DNA of 64,000 nt, taken from contig NZ_LGAK01000020.1 in NCBI RefSeq assembly GCF_001292705.1, positions 35,424 to 99,423 on the forward strand, given 5' to 3'. A model generated the notes under the pieces. It was given only the letters and a program-made list of their open reading frames with translations. It had not been told where the DNA came from and ran no database searches. Source of the DNA: Marinagarivorans algicola. Lineage in GTDB: Bacteria > Pseudomonadota > Gammaproteobacteria > Pseudomonadales > Cellvibrionaceae. Position 1 is the first letter of the stretch; each line of letters starts with the position of its first letter. Below are positions 31,716 through 40,438 of this stretch, one piece after another. Made by a program: the position numbers and the translations under genes.

Positions 31716-33041
31716 TTAAGGTTGTAATTGACCGGTTAACTGCTCTATTTGTGTGTTGTACTTTAAAGCAGCGGCGGCACTATCAATTTGCGCGCGCTCG
31801 GCCGCAATGAGCTCGGTATTTGAGCTAATATATTCGAGATAGCTATAGCGCCCTTTTTGATAGGCTTGCTGTGTTTGTTGGCGTGCCTGTTTAAGGAGCG
31901 GAATAATGTGATCGCGTAATGTTTTTAATGTGAGCAGTGCTTGTTGGCGGCTGTTGTACGCGCGGTATAGCTGATTATAAAAATTCAGTAGTGCCTGCTC
32001 TTGGAGAACAGTATCTTGGGCTTGGTTGGCTTTGATCATTGCGATAGAAGCTTTGTTGCGTTTAGCGCTAAACAGTGGACGGCTGACACTGGCGGTTAAG
32101 GCTTGGCTATTGTGACTGCTAGCGTCTTGCCATTGCTTAACACCCACAGACCAGCCAATGTTGGTGGCCGACTCGGCTTCGGCTAGGCGCAGTTGTGCAC
32201 TATTAACCCGTGCCTGTGCGGTATAAATTTGCACATTAGGGCTCTTTTTAACATGTTCAAATAATGCCTCAAACGCTTGTGCCGAAGGCTGCTGGTAAAG
32301 GCTACCGGTGAGCTTGTTAAAGTCTGGTTTATAGCTGCCCCATTGCGCGGCCAATGCCATTTTAAGGGTGTTTAGGTGTTGGCGCTCGGCCTGTACCGTT
32401 AGCTGCGCTTGAAGTGCGCTCGACTGGGCACGACTGGCATCGGCGCTAGGAGCGGCTCCGGCGTCTACACGCTGGCGTACCGTTGCATCATTTTTTTGTG
32501 CAAAAAGTAATGAGCGCTTGGCAAGAGCCACGCGCTCTTGTGCGGCTAATGTATCGATATAAAGGCGTGTCACGTTGGCCAATACATCAAGAGACTTTAG
32601 TTGTTGATGTAACTGCGACTGGGATAAATATGTATCACTCAATGCGCCACGGGCACGGCGTTGCCCACCCCTTTCGATAACCGATGATAAGGCCATCGTC
32701 AGCTCGGCAGAGTCAAAGCCTTGATATTGCTGCGTACCGGCAACATTTTCGAGTGCTATATCCAATGCGAGAGCTGGGCGTAATTGCCCCTGTGTTTTTT
32801 GTGCTTGCAAATATTGATTGCGAAACTTAAAGCGCGATAGTGCTGGATTATGCTTGAGTGTGCGCTCCAAAGCGGCTTCGAGTGTGAGTGCTTGTGAATG
32901 CGAATGGAGACTTTTCGTCGCGTCTGTGACGATAGGTGCATCAGCCAAAGCGCTGGAGGAATAACTCATATTTAATAATGTGATATTGACGATCACGAGA
33001 GTTAAGGCCGGTAATATCGGTCTTAGGATTATATTTTTCAT
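31716..33041 (-). CDS. czcC: Outer-membrane efflux protein, CzcC/TolC-type
   Basis: This 441-residue protein has a signal peptide and the duplicated coiled-coil outer-membrane efflux pattern (LTLEAALERTLKHNPALSRF; AYQKGRYSYLEYISSNTELI). Long Ala/Gln-rich helices fit the TolC periplasmic tunnel. It is the first structural gene of the czcCBA order typical of divalent metal efflux. Confidence 0.9.
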   Translation of the reverse strand: MKNIILRPILPALTLVIVNITLLNMSYSSSALADAPIVTDATKSLHSHSQALTLEAALERTLKHNPALSRFKFRNQYLQAQKTQGQLRPALALDIALENVAGTQQYQGFDSAELTMALSSVIERGGQRRARGALSDTYLSQSQLHQQLKSLDVLANVTRLYIDTLAAQERVALAKRSLLFAQKNDATVRQRVDAGAAPSADASRAQSSALQAQLTVQAERQHLNTLKMALAAQWGSYKPDFNKLTGSLYQQPSAQAFEALFEHVKKSPNVQIYTAQARVNSAQLRLAEAESATNIGWSVGVKQWQDASSHNSQALTASVSRPLFSAKRNKASIAMIKANQAQDTVLQEQALLNFYNQLYRAYNSRQQALLTLKTLRDHIIPLLKQARQQTQQAYQKGRYSYLEYISSNTELIAAERAQIDSAAAALKYNTQIEQLTGQLQP

Positions 33042-33137
33042 GGTGTAGCTCGTTTCTTAATATTAATGCAAAGTCGCTGCATTTATGCGCAGTGCGGGGA
33101 TACAGCGATGCTGGAATCGGTATTCGGATATTAAGCT

Positions 33138-33593
33138 TTAAGCAATCGGAGGGCGGTACAGTGATGAGGGCGGTGCAAGAACGGCACGCTTTAGGTAGCG
33201 AGTATGACTTTGTTGCTGAATAAGAGGGAGCTTGGTCAATAATGAAGCGGCCAATGCGCTAAAGGTTGTACCGTGGCAATGGCAGCAATGCTGGCATGCT
33301 TTAGACTCATCGTTACTGTTGTTAGGGGGTTGGGTACTTAAGTCGCACGATAAGCAAATCTGAGGTTTGTGGTGAGCAATCGGGCTTTTTGGGGGGGTTA
33401 AGCCTGATCGTGCTAATGGCATATTTGCAGTGACACGATGACTGCTCGGATGAGCGGAATCGCTGTCTGGAGTTAGCGCTTGGTGGCGCTGATTAATCAG
33501 CTGATGAAACGAGTGTGTATCGGCCACAGTCATTACCGATTGCAGGGCAACCAGTAAGAGCAGTAAATAGGTGAAGTAGCGTTGTTTCATCAT
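33138..33593 (-). CDS. Small exported Cys/His-rich protein upstream of czcCBA
   Basis: The start is placed at 33593 (MMKQRYFTYLLLLLVALQSV); the longer frame overlaps the kinase gene. About 151 residues: a signal-like hydrophobic start, then a His/Ser/Pro-rich region, CLSCDL, and the cluster CQHCCHCHG. Proteins of this kind (DUF2946-like) are often found at the head of CzcCBA operons. A metal-binding or sensing role is likely but not shown. Confidence 0.65.
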   Translation of the reverse strand: MMKQRYFTYLLLLLVALQSVMTVADTHSFHQLINQRHQALTPDSDSAHPSSHRVTANMPLARSGLTPPKSPIAHHKPQICLSCDLSTQPPNNSNDESKACQHCCHCHGTTFSALAASLLTKLPLIQQQSHTRYLKRAVLAPPSSLYRPPIA

Positions 33594-33649
33594 AATGATT
33601 AGTGGGGTGATCGACCCGTGGGTGCATTGCAAGCGACAGACGGTGGTAA

Positions 33650-34888
33650 TTAATGCCAAGCCAGCGGTGCAGCACTTGGCAAAGTAAAGCATATTTTAGT
33701 GCCCGCTGTAAAATGGGTATCTAACCAAATGCGGCCGCCTTGCCGATCGATAAACTGCTGGCATAGCATTAGGCCAAGCCCGCAACCCTCCTCGCCTTGC
33801 GTCCCTTGTGTACTATCAACTGCGCTTTTGAACAGCTGTTGGGCAGCGCGAGGGCTCATGGGTTCCCCTGTATTTTGTACGCTGACTTTTATGGTTTTTT
33901 CACTCTCTGTTGCGCATAGGGTAATTGTGCCTTTTTCGGGGCTGAATTTAACGGCATTGGATAATAAATTACGCAAAACGGTTTTGACTAGCGTGCCATC
34001 GGCTAACACTAAGAGGCTGCGGGCTATTGTATTGTCGATGGTAATTTTTTTGAGGCTAATCGCATCGCTTAAAAAGTCGATGCTTTGGCTGGCCAGTGGC
34101 CGTAGTTGCTCTTCATTAATCGTCAGTTGCTTTTGATCAATTTGTAATTGTGACCATTGCAGGAGCTCTTCTAGTAGCGTAAAAGCTCTAATGGACGAAC
34201 TTAAAATACCGTATGCCGATTTAATAATGCGTTGCGGCGTTAAAGTATCGGCGGTATTGGCGAGACGTTCTGAAAGGCCTAAAATGGCATTAAAGGGTGA
34301 GCGCAAATCGTGCGCGAGTAAAGTGAAAAAGTGCTCGCGCTCTTTTGCGGTACGTTTAAGCTGCCGATTAGTGAGGCGCAGCTCTAATTGAGTGATCACT
34401 TGGCGAGACAAAATGCGCAGTGCTTGCTTTTGGTCTTCGGTTAATTGATGAGGCTTATCGTCAATAACACACAGTGTGCCAATAGGTGAGCCATCGGGTG
34501 CCACTAAAGGCGCGCCAGCATAGAAGCGAATCGCTGGTGCGCTAGCTACTAAAGGATTATCGCGAAAGCGCTCGTCATCGAGCGCATTGGGGATTTCAAA
34601 AATATCATCTTGCAAAATGGCGTGACTGCAAAAGGCAATACTACGATCTGTTTGCGTAGCATCAATCCCTACGCGGGATTTAAACCACTGCCTGTCAGTA
34701 TCGACTAAACTCACCAGCGAAATAGGTGCACCGCATATGCGACTAGCGAGGTCGGTGAGGTCATCAAACATGCTCTCGGCTTCGGTATCGAGAACCTCAT
34801 AGTGTTTGAGTGTGAGTAAGCGTTGCTGTTCATTTTTATGTAGAGGGGCACTTTTCATAGCTGTTTTCGCTAGTGGCTTATGACTCAA
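33650..34888 (-). CDS. Cytosolic GAF-domain sensor histidine kinase
   Basis: The 412-residue protein has a GAF domain (residues ~25-165, with GAPLVAPDGSPIGTLCVIDD), a HisKA box with the phospho-His near 193 (LLAHDLRSPFNAILGLSERL) and an ATPase domain (LLSNAVKFSPEKG; GCGLGLMLCQQF). No membrane segment is seen, so it senses an internal signal. No response regulator lies beside it. It is on the same strand just upstream of the czc operon; a regulatory link is possible. Confidence 0.9.
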   Translation of the reverse strand: MSHKPLAKTAMKSAPLHKNEQQRLLTLKHYEVLDTEAESMFDDLTDLASRICGAPISLVSLVDTDRQWFKSRVGIDATQTDRSIAFCSHAILQDDIFEIPNALDDERFRDNPLVASAPAIRFYAGAPLVAPDGSPIGTLCVIDDKPHQLTEDQKQALRILSRQVITQLELRLTNRQLKRTAKEREHFFTLLAHDLRSPFNAILGLSERLANTADTLTPQRIIKSAYGILSSSIRAFTLLEELLQWSQLQIDQKQLTINEEQLRPLASQSIDFLSDAISLKKITIDNTIARSLLVLADGTLVKTVLRNLLSNAVKFSPEKGTITLCATESEKTIKVSVQNTGEPMSPRAAQQLFKSAVDSTQGTQGEEGCGLGLMLCQQFIDRQGGRIWLDTHFTAGTKICFTLPSAAPLAWH

Positions 34889-35020
34889 TAGATTAAGACT
34901 AGTCGAAGATGCATCATTGTGCTTTAGTCGTGAATATATTTAAGGGTTGTAGTCAGTAGTCACCTAAGTGCTAGAATGGCTCTTCACTGTGTATTTTTAC
35001 CTTTATGTTAAGGGTTTTAA

Positions 35021-35073
35021 GAGGCAATACTATGTCGAGAAGCAATACTATGTCGAGGAGTCATATTATGTCG
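35021..35073 (+). repeat. 18-bp tandem repeat carrying ribosome site plus start codon of ppc
   Basis: Three units of about AGGCAATACTATGTCGAG place ATGs at 35032, 35050 and 35068, all in frame with ppc. Each is preceded 7-9 bases upstream by a purine run (GAGG, GAAG, GAGGAG). This is a duplicated translation-initiation region, with a 6-codon period (MSRSNT, MSRSHI, MSHS). Confidence 0.85.
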
Positions 35074-37746
35074 CACTCAGTTTCTTCACAGCCTGCTGAA
35101 CTGGTTTCTGCAATCAATTTACCTGATTCTCTGCGCGATCATGTGAGATTACTCGGTGAACTTTTAGGGGATACTTTGCTGAAACATGAAGGCGCTAAAA
35201 TTTTTAAAAAAGTAGAAGACATCCGTACGCAAGGTAAAAATGTTATTGCCGGTGCTCAAGATGATCAACCCCTTTTATCTTTACTCAGCAGTGTAGAAGA
35301 CGCTGAAGTCTTGCCCATTGCTCGATCGTTTAATCAGTTCCTCAATCTTGCAAACATTGCAGAACAAGAATACAGCGCCAGTATTGAAGCGGATATTAGT
35401 GATCATTTAGATGCGCTATTGAGTCGGCAGGTTGATAAGCTCGGTAAAGATAAACTCGCCGAAGTGGTGAATACGTTAAAAATAGAATTGGTATTAACCG
35501 CGCACCCGACCGAGGTCACACGCCGTACTTTAATTCATAAATATGACAAAATCGCTGACAGCTTAAGCAGTCTTCGCCGAGCCGATTTACTACCGCACGA
35601 AATCAGCAAAGAGCAAAACAGTCTGAGTCGCTTGATCGAAGAAATTTGGACCACCGATGAAATTCGCAATGAGCGCCCAACAGCGGTTGATGAAGCCCGC
35701 TGGGGGTTTGCAGTTATTGAAAGTAGTTTGTGGCAGGCTGTCCCTGATTTTATTCGTCACCTTGATGGGCTTTCGCGCAAACGTCTAGGTGCTGGCTTAC
35801 CCTTAAATGCCGCGCCTTTCTCGTTTTATTCGTGGATGGGTGGTGACCGTGATGGCAACCCGAATGTTACCCATGATGTCACTCAAAAGGTTATTTTGTT
35901 GGGCCGCTGGATGGCCGCGACGCTCTACCTTAAAGATTTAAAATTACTGGCTGGCGAGCTCAGTATGAGTACCGCCTCACATGAGTTACTGGCTCAGTTA
36001 CCCAGCGCCAGTACAACCCCCTATCGCGATACACTAATGCCTGCGATTCACTTATTAGAAAATACTGTAGAGTGGGCTGATAATCAGTTGCGCGGTCAAG
36101 ATGCTTATACCAATAGCGCGCATGTATTTACTGAGCGTAAGCAAGTACTTGAAGCGGCGCAGTTGTGTTATCGCTCGCTGTGTAGCGAAGGCTTGCAAGA
36201 AATTGCCGACGGCCCGCTGATGGACTTTATTCGCCGTTTAAATTGTTTTGGTGTTAATTTGGTGCCTTTAGATGTACGCCAAGATGGTGAACGCCATATT
36301 AAGGTTTTAGATGAACTGACGGCTTATTTAGAGATGCCGGGCTATCGCGATGTCGGTAGTTATAGCCAGTGGGACGAGCCGCAGCGCCAAGCTTTTTTAC
36401 TTGAGCAATTAGACAGTAAGCGCCCCCTGTTGCCACGTGAGTGGCCAATGAGTGAAGATTCAAAAGAAGTCTTGGATACTTGCCGCGTTATTGCCCAGCA
36501 ACCGCGCGAAGCGCTGTCTCATTATGTGATCTCTATGGCGCAACAACCCAGTGATGTGCTAGCTGTGGCATTATTACTGAAAGAAAGCGGCATGCGTTGG
36601 AATATGCCTGTAGTGCCTCTGTTTGAAACACTTGATGATTTAGATCGCGCGCCAAGTGTTATGAACCGCTTATGGCAAATGCACTGGTATCAAACTTACA
36701 GCGCTGGCGATCAAACCGTTATGATTGGCTACTCAGATTCGGCTAAAGATGCGGGTAAGTTAGCGGCAACTTGGGCGCAATATAAAGCGCAAGAGCAGTT
36801 AGTGAGCATCGCCGATAAGTACGGTGTGAAATTGGTTTTATTTCACGGTCGTGGCGGTACCGTAGGTCGAGGCGGCGGCCCCGTCGAAAAAGCTATGGCA
36901 TCACAGCCGCCGGGCTCGGTGAAAGGCGTTATTCGGGTAACGGAGCAAGGCGAGATGATCCGCTATAAATTTGGTCGCAAGCGCGTGGCCTTTAATAGCT
37001 TGTCGACGTACGTTACGGCCAACCTGATGGCAACATTAGCCCCCGACGCTGCGCCAAAGCCCGAGTGGCGAGAATTGATCGAGCAAATGTCTAAAGTTAG
37101 CCTGCATGCTTATCGCAGTGTGGTACGCGAAAACCCCGATTTTGTACCGTATTTTAGAAGCTTAACCCCCGAGCAAGAACTCAATAAATTAGCACTTGGA
37201 AGCCGCCCAGCAAAGCGTAAATCGACTGGGGGCGTTGAGAGTCTGCGCGCTATTCCTTGGGTGTTTGCATGGATGCAGGTACGTTTAAATTTACCGGCTT
37301 GGTTGGGTATGGGGCAAGCACTCAAATTTGCTCTAAAGCAAGCGCCCGATACGTTTCAAGATATGCTGGTGGCTTGGCCGTTTTTTGCGAGTTATATGGA
37401 TTTGCTTGAAATGGTTTTAGGTAAAGCAGATTTACAGGTCAATGCCCATTACGAAAGCCAGCTAGTCGATGCGAGTGTTCGCCCGCTAGGTCAGCAATTA
37501 CGTGCAGACTTGGCTGAGTTAGGAGAGTTGATTTTGTCCATAAAAGGGCAAAAGCAACTGCTCGATCACGACCCTGTATTGCAAACAACATTGAGCGTAC
37601 GCAAGCCATACGTCGACCCGCTAAATTTTTTACAAGTTGAACTATTAAAAAGAGAGCGTAAAGTAGGTAGTATTAGCGCTGATTTGGAGCGGGCACTTAA
37701 AGTGACTATGACAGGCATCTCAGCCGGCATGCGCAATACGGGCTAA
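35068..37746 (+). CDS. ppc: Phosphoenolpyruvate carboxylase
   Basis: Ppc carboxylates PEP to oxaloacetate, refilling the TCA cycle. Using the best Shine-Dalgarno (GAGGAG at 35055) the start is 35068, giving 892 residues against 883 in E. coli; starts at 35032, 35050 and 35005 are in frame. Active-site signatures are VLTAHPTEVTRRT (catalytic His), FHGRGGTVGRGGGP and, at the end, ISAGMRNTG, the conserved C-terminus. An FSFYSWMGGDRDGNPNVT motif is also intact. It is monocistronic. Confidence 0.96.
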   Translation: MSHSVSSQPAELVSAINLPDSLRDHVRLLGELLGDTLLKHEGAKIFKKVEDIRTQGKNVIAGAQDDQPLLSLLSSVEDAEVLPIARSFNQFLNLANIAEQEYSASIEADISDHLDALLSRQVDKLGKDKLAEVVNTLKIELVLTAHPTEVTRRTLIHKYDKIADSLSSLRRADLLPHEISKEQNSLSRLIEEIWTTDEIRNERPTAVDEARWGFAVIESSLWQAVPDFIRHLDGLSRKRLGAGLPLNAAPFSFYSWMGGDRDGNPNVTHDVTQKVILLGRWMAATLYLKDLKLLAGELSMSTASHELLAQLPSASTTPYRDTLMPAIHLLENTVEWADNQLRGQDAYTNSAHVFTERKQVLEAAQLCYRSLCSEGLQEIADGPLMDFIRRLNCFGVNLVPLDVRQDGERHIKVLDELTAYLEMPGYRDVGSYSQWDEPQRQAFLLEQLDSKRPLLPREWPMSEDSKEVLDTCRVIAQQPREALSHYVISMAQQPSDVLAVALLLKESGMRWNMPVVPLFETLDDLDRAPSVMNRLWQMHWYQTYSAGDQTVMIGYSDSAKDAGKLAATWAQYKAQEQLVSIADKYGVKLVLFHGRGGTVGRGGGPVEKAMASQPPGSVKGVIRVTEQGEMIRYKFGRKRVAFNSLSTYVTANLMATLAPDAAPKPEWRELIEQMSKVSLHAYRSVVRENPDFVPYFRSLTPEQELNKLALGSRPAKRKSTGGVESLRAIPWVFAWMQVRLNLPAWLGMGQALKFALKQAPDTFQDMLVAWPFFASYMDLLEMVLGKADLQVNAHYESQLVDASVRPLGQQLRADLAELGELILSIKGQKQLLDHDPVLQTTLSVRKPYVDPLNFLQVELLKRERKVGSISADLERALKVTMTGISAGMRNTG

Positions 37747-37921
37747 AAGCACTAAGCCGTTTTAAAAAAACACCAAGATTTTTAAACGGCTTAGGTTTAA
37801 TTCAAGCTTAAACGCTTAGATATAAAAGCTTAGATATCCCTTAGGTGTAAACTTAGCTGTAAAAACGTAGCTGTAAAAACTTAGCTGTCAGTTCAAAAGC
37901 GCTTAGGCGTATAATTGTTGC

Positions 37922-37992
37922 CTTACAGCCTATGCTTAGCATTAAGTTTTAGGCTAGTGGCTATTGAAAGGCGCTAGATAGCGCCTTTTTTT
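37922..37992 (+). ncRNA. Candidate small RNA with own promoter and terminator
   Basis: A perfect TATAAT at 37910-37915, with a weak CTGTCA 19 bp upstream, would start a transcript near 37922. It ends about 70 nt later at a GC-rich hairpin followed by seven T residues. There is no ORF between. Inference from signals alone. Confidence 0.3.
37970..37992 (+). terminator. Strong intrinsic terminator, no upstream gene directly attached
   Basis: GGCGCT (37970-37975) and AGCGCC (37980-37985) form a tight stem followed by TTTTTTT. It lies 220 bp beyond the ppc stop, so it either backs up ppc termination or ends a small RNA. Confidence 0.8.
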
Positions 37993-38127
37993 GAAAGGAT
38001 GTCAATACGGTATAACACTGCATATCACGCTTTAATCAATACCTAAAAACCCCTAAATTCAATCGGTTTAGGAGATGATGGACGTAGCACATGGTTTGTT
38101 GCTCGGCTATCCGCAAGAGACTTGACC

Positions 38128-39408
38128 ATGGTTACACATTTGAATGCTTCACATACTCAAGATGCTAAACATCGCTACCCGGGCATTACATTTATTGCGC
38201 AAGCTTTAAGTATTAACAGTAGTCGTCGCGTACTCGATTTGGGCTCTGCATCGGCGGCAAGTTTTAATTTTTTTATGCGCAAAGGCTGTACGGTACGCTT
38301 TGAAAATATTAGTCAATTTGTGGCTGATCAAGTATCGGGGCCCGTAGAGTCGCGCGGTGACTCTAAGGCTATTCGAGCACAGCTTGAAGGGTATCTTGGT
38401 GGCTTTCGCAGTCACGAAAAATTTGATGTGGTGCTCACTTGGGATCTCTTTAGTTTCTTAGATTTAGAAACTATTGAGTGGCTGATGGAAATGTTGGGAC
38501 ACTTTTGCCACGAGAATAGTTTATTGCATAGTGTGCGCTATATTGAGCAATCGCCATTGGCACCCGTTCAATTTCAAATAGTCAGCGATCACGAAGTCAA
38601 AACACTGGCTGATCGGCATCAAGCGGCTATACGCGCACCGCATAGCTTGCCCGATTTGGTTCGCCATTTACCGTTTTATCATCTTGATACGTGCTTTGCC
38701 CAGCAAAGCGGTATGCCTATGGGTGTTAGTGAAGATGTCTTTCGGTTTTTACCCTCTAAAAAAAATGTATTGCGCCATGGCGCTAAGCTTGATGTGCCTG
38801 CTGTTGATACAGGCTCTTTAGCAGGCGAGCCTCATCGCTCTTACGCGTTAGAGGTTTTATGTGATCATTTAGCGCATATTGAACAGCCGCGAATCTTAGA
38901 CCTGGGTGCTAATATCGCCACAAATTTAGAGTTTTATAATAATTTTTCTAGTCATGTTGTTTTTGCGCAACTATACGATGATCTTAAAAATAATATTGCG
39001 CCCGAAGATATTCTTGTTAATGAGGCCCTATTAAACTGTGAGCCCGATGAAAAGTTTGATGTTATTTTTACGTGGGGGTTATTGGGGTATTGTACGCAAG
39101 AACAATTAGTTGCTTTAAAAGAACGTCTATTGCCACATATTCATGAAAGTACAAAAATTCACGTTGTGATTTATGCTGGCTATACTCAGCCGACTACACC
39201 GGATAAGTACTACATTAAAAATACTCACACACTGCATTTACCAGAAGTACAAGAATACTGTAATACGCATTTGCCCCTAACAGCTATTCGTTTGCTTAAA
39301 ATATTGGGCGATGCCAGCTATGAAAGTAGTTTTATCATGAAGCCCGGCATGGCCCCAAACTTTTTTGAGCATATTTTGGTATTGCAAAAGCAAGAAGTTA
39401 ACAATTAA
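38128..39408 (+). CDS. Protein with two tandem methyltransferase-fold domains, function unknown
   Basis: The start is the ATG at 38128; an in-frame TTG lies 6 bases earlier. The 426-residue product contains two similar Rossmann halves. The first has RVLDLGSASAASFNFF and FDVVLTWDLFSFLDLETIEWL; the second has RILDLGANIATNLEFY and FDVIFTWGLLGYCTQEQLVAL. Both keep the DLG core of motif I, but the usual GxGxG glycines are altered (GSAS, GANI). SAM binding may be weak or lost in one or both. It is monocistronic with a strong terminator. A duplicated, perhaps non-catalytic, methyltransferase is the best description. Confidence 0.65.
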   Translation: MVTHLNASHTQDAKHRYPGITFIAQALSINSSRRVLDLGSASAASFNFFMRKGCTVRFENISQFVADQVSGPVESRGDSKAIRAQLEGYLGGFRSHEKFDVVLTWDLFSFLDLETIEWLMEMLGHFCHENSLLHSVRYIEQSPLAPVQFQIVSDHEVKTLADRHQAAIRAPHSLPDLVRHLPFYHLDTCFAQQSGMPMGVSEDVFRFLPSKKNVLRHGAKLDVPAVDTGSLAGEPHRSYALEVLCDHLAHIEQPRILDLGANIATNLEFYNNFSSHVVFAQLYDDLKNNIAPEDILVNEALLNCEPDEKFDVIFTWGLLGYCTQEQLVALKERLLPHIHESTKIHVVIYAGYTQPTTPDKYYIKNTHTLHLPEVQEYCNTHLPLTAIRLLKILGDASYESSFIMKPGMAPNFFEHILVLQKQEVNN

Positions 39409-39439
39409 ATACGAAAGTAATAACAGGTTACAAGCTCTC

Positions 39440-39470
39440 AAAAAGGCAGCGTATTGTACGCTGCCTTTTT
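39440..39470. terminator. Strong bidirectional terminator
   Basis: AAAAAGGCAGCGTA (39440-39453), loop TTG, and TACGCTGCCTTTTT (39457-39470) form a perfect 14-bp stem. It ends the methyltransferase-fold gene and can serve the converging RiPP operon. Confidence 0.92.
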
Positions 39471-39553
39471 AACAGTCGATGTTGTGTACTGTGACTTGCT
39501 GCTAGGTGCGTACTTTTAAATGATATAGTGCGTACTTTTAAATGCTATATTGT

Positions 39554-39712
39554 TGTAATTATTCAGCCAAGCTGAAAAAATTCACCTGATAGGGCACTGA
39601 TGGATATCTTCTGGGCATTTAATGCTGGGAGTGTCATATAGCGCCATGGATAGCTTGAACGGTCCAGGCAATGATTCATCAGTGCTCAATGTCGGTATCT
39701 CTGAATAGTTAC
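39554..39712 (-). repeat. Dispersed repeat R2, copy c (159 bp, best terminal inverted repeats)
   Basis: GTAATTATTCAG (39554-39565) and CTGAATAGTTAC (39701-39712) are inverted repeats with 11 of 12 matches. Reading on the minus strand, conserved blocks are CAGAGATACCGACATTGAGC, TGATGAATCATTGCCTGG and ATCCATCAG...TATCAGGTGAA. It has the shortest middle of the four. It lies between convergent genes. Confidence 0.75.
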
Positions 39713-39735
39713 ATATTGTTTACGTTAATGCGGTC

Positions 39736-40389
39736 TTAAGCCGGATTAAGTTTTCTTCTTACCCAATAGTCCATACTGACATAGCGGCCTGCACCCATAA
39801 AAAACAGGGCCAGTAGCATAATAAAATAAGTCACAGCAAACTCAATACCATTATTAAGTACAACAAAGTTGCCGGTCTCGGTTAGCCATTCGTAGTTACC
39901 GTGTTCGCGCAATAGCCCTTTCGCTGCGCCTAGCCGAGCACCCACTTCTTCACTATTTTGTAAGCTAGCCTCAGCGCCCGGAAAGCCAATAGGGGCTAAG
40001 ACATTAGACATGCTAGTTTGGGTACTAGAAGGGGCTATGGCATACCAGCCGTTGCTCCAGTGCGCCGTTGTGGCTGCAATAATCATTGTGAACATTAACG
40101 GGCCCGCAAACCAGCGTGTGGCAATGCCTAGTAACAAGGCAAAACCGCCAATAATTTCGGTGGCGGTGGCTAAAAAGGCCATCAAAAAAGGAGCCGGTAA
40201 ACCTAACCCCCAGTCACTATTGCCAAACCATTCTACCGTGCTTTCAAAGCTATTGAGTTTATTGAAACCGGCCGATATAAAAATAGGGGCAAGGTACAGG
40301 CGTAAAAAAAGCGGCGCTAAAAAATCCGCTGTTCGTGTTTTGTCGAGCAGTTGTTGGGCGCAACGACTCAGACCGAGTATTTTATTCAT
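39736..40389 (-). CDS. DoxX-family membrane protein of the MNIO/HvfA-like operon
   Basis: About 217 residues from the ATG at 40389 (an upstream TTG at 40401 is in frame). Four hydrophobic segments and the DoxX pattern are visible: RLYLAPIFISAGFNKLNSF; ATATEIIGGFALLLGIATRW; FMLLALFFMGAGRYVSMDYW. DoxX-like genes are recurrent partners of DUF692/DUF2063 pairs (HvfX in Haemophilus-type operons). An extended periplasmic loop sits between helices 3 and 4. It is the last gene of the operon, 37 bp after the DUF2063 gene. Membrane redox or metal-trafficking function is inferred. Confidence 0.82.
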   Translation of the reverse strand: MNKILGLSRCAQQLLDKTRTADFLAPLFLRLYLAPIFISAGFNKLNSFESTVEWFGNSDWGLGLPAPFLMAFLATATEIIGGFALLLGIATRWFAGPLMFTMIIAATTAHWSNGWYAIAPSSTQTSMSNVLAPIGFPGAEASLQNSEEVGARLGAAKGLLREHGNYEWLTETGNFVVLNNGIEFAVTYFIMLLALFFMGAGRYVSMDYWVRRKLNPA

Positions 40390-40438
40390 AGCTTGGCTCA
40401 ATTAAGGAGAGGTTTAAAGGTGAGTCGCGTTGAAACGA

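Larger units (their letters stand above)
37747..38127. other. Intergenic region after ppc: hairpin, short tandem repeats, possible sRNA
   Basis: An imperfect hairpin (TAAGCCGTTT at 37753, AAACGGCTTA ending 37793) follows ppc. Three 12-14-bp units ending in TTAGCT/GTAGCT run from 37847 to 37886. A TATAAT box at 37910 and a strong terminator at 37970-37992 follow. No protein-coding gene is visible. Confidence 0.55.

Noticed and set aside
38091..38167. Short leader-like ORF overlapping the methyltransferase-fold gene start
   Set aside because: The ATG has only a distant ribosome site, and there is no attenuator structure.
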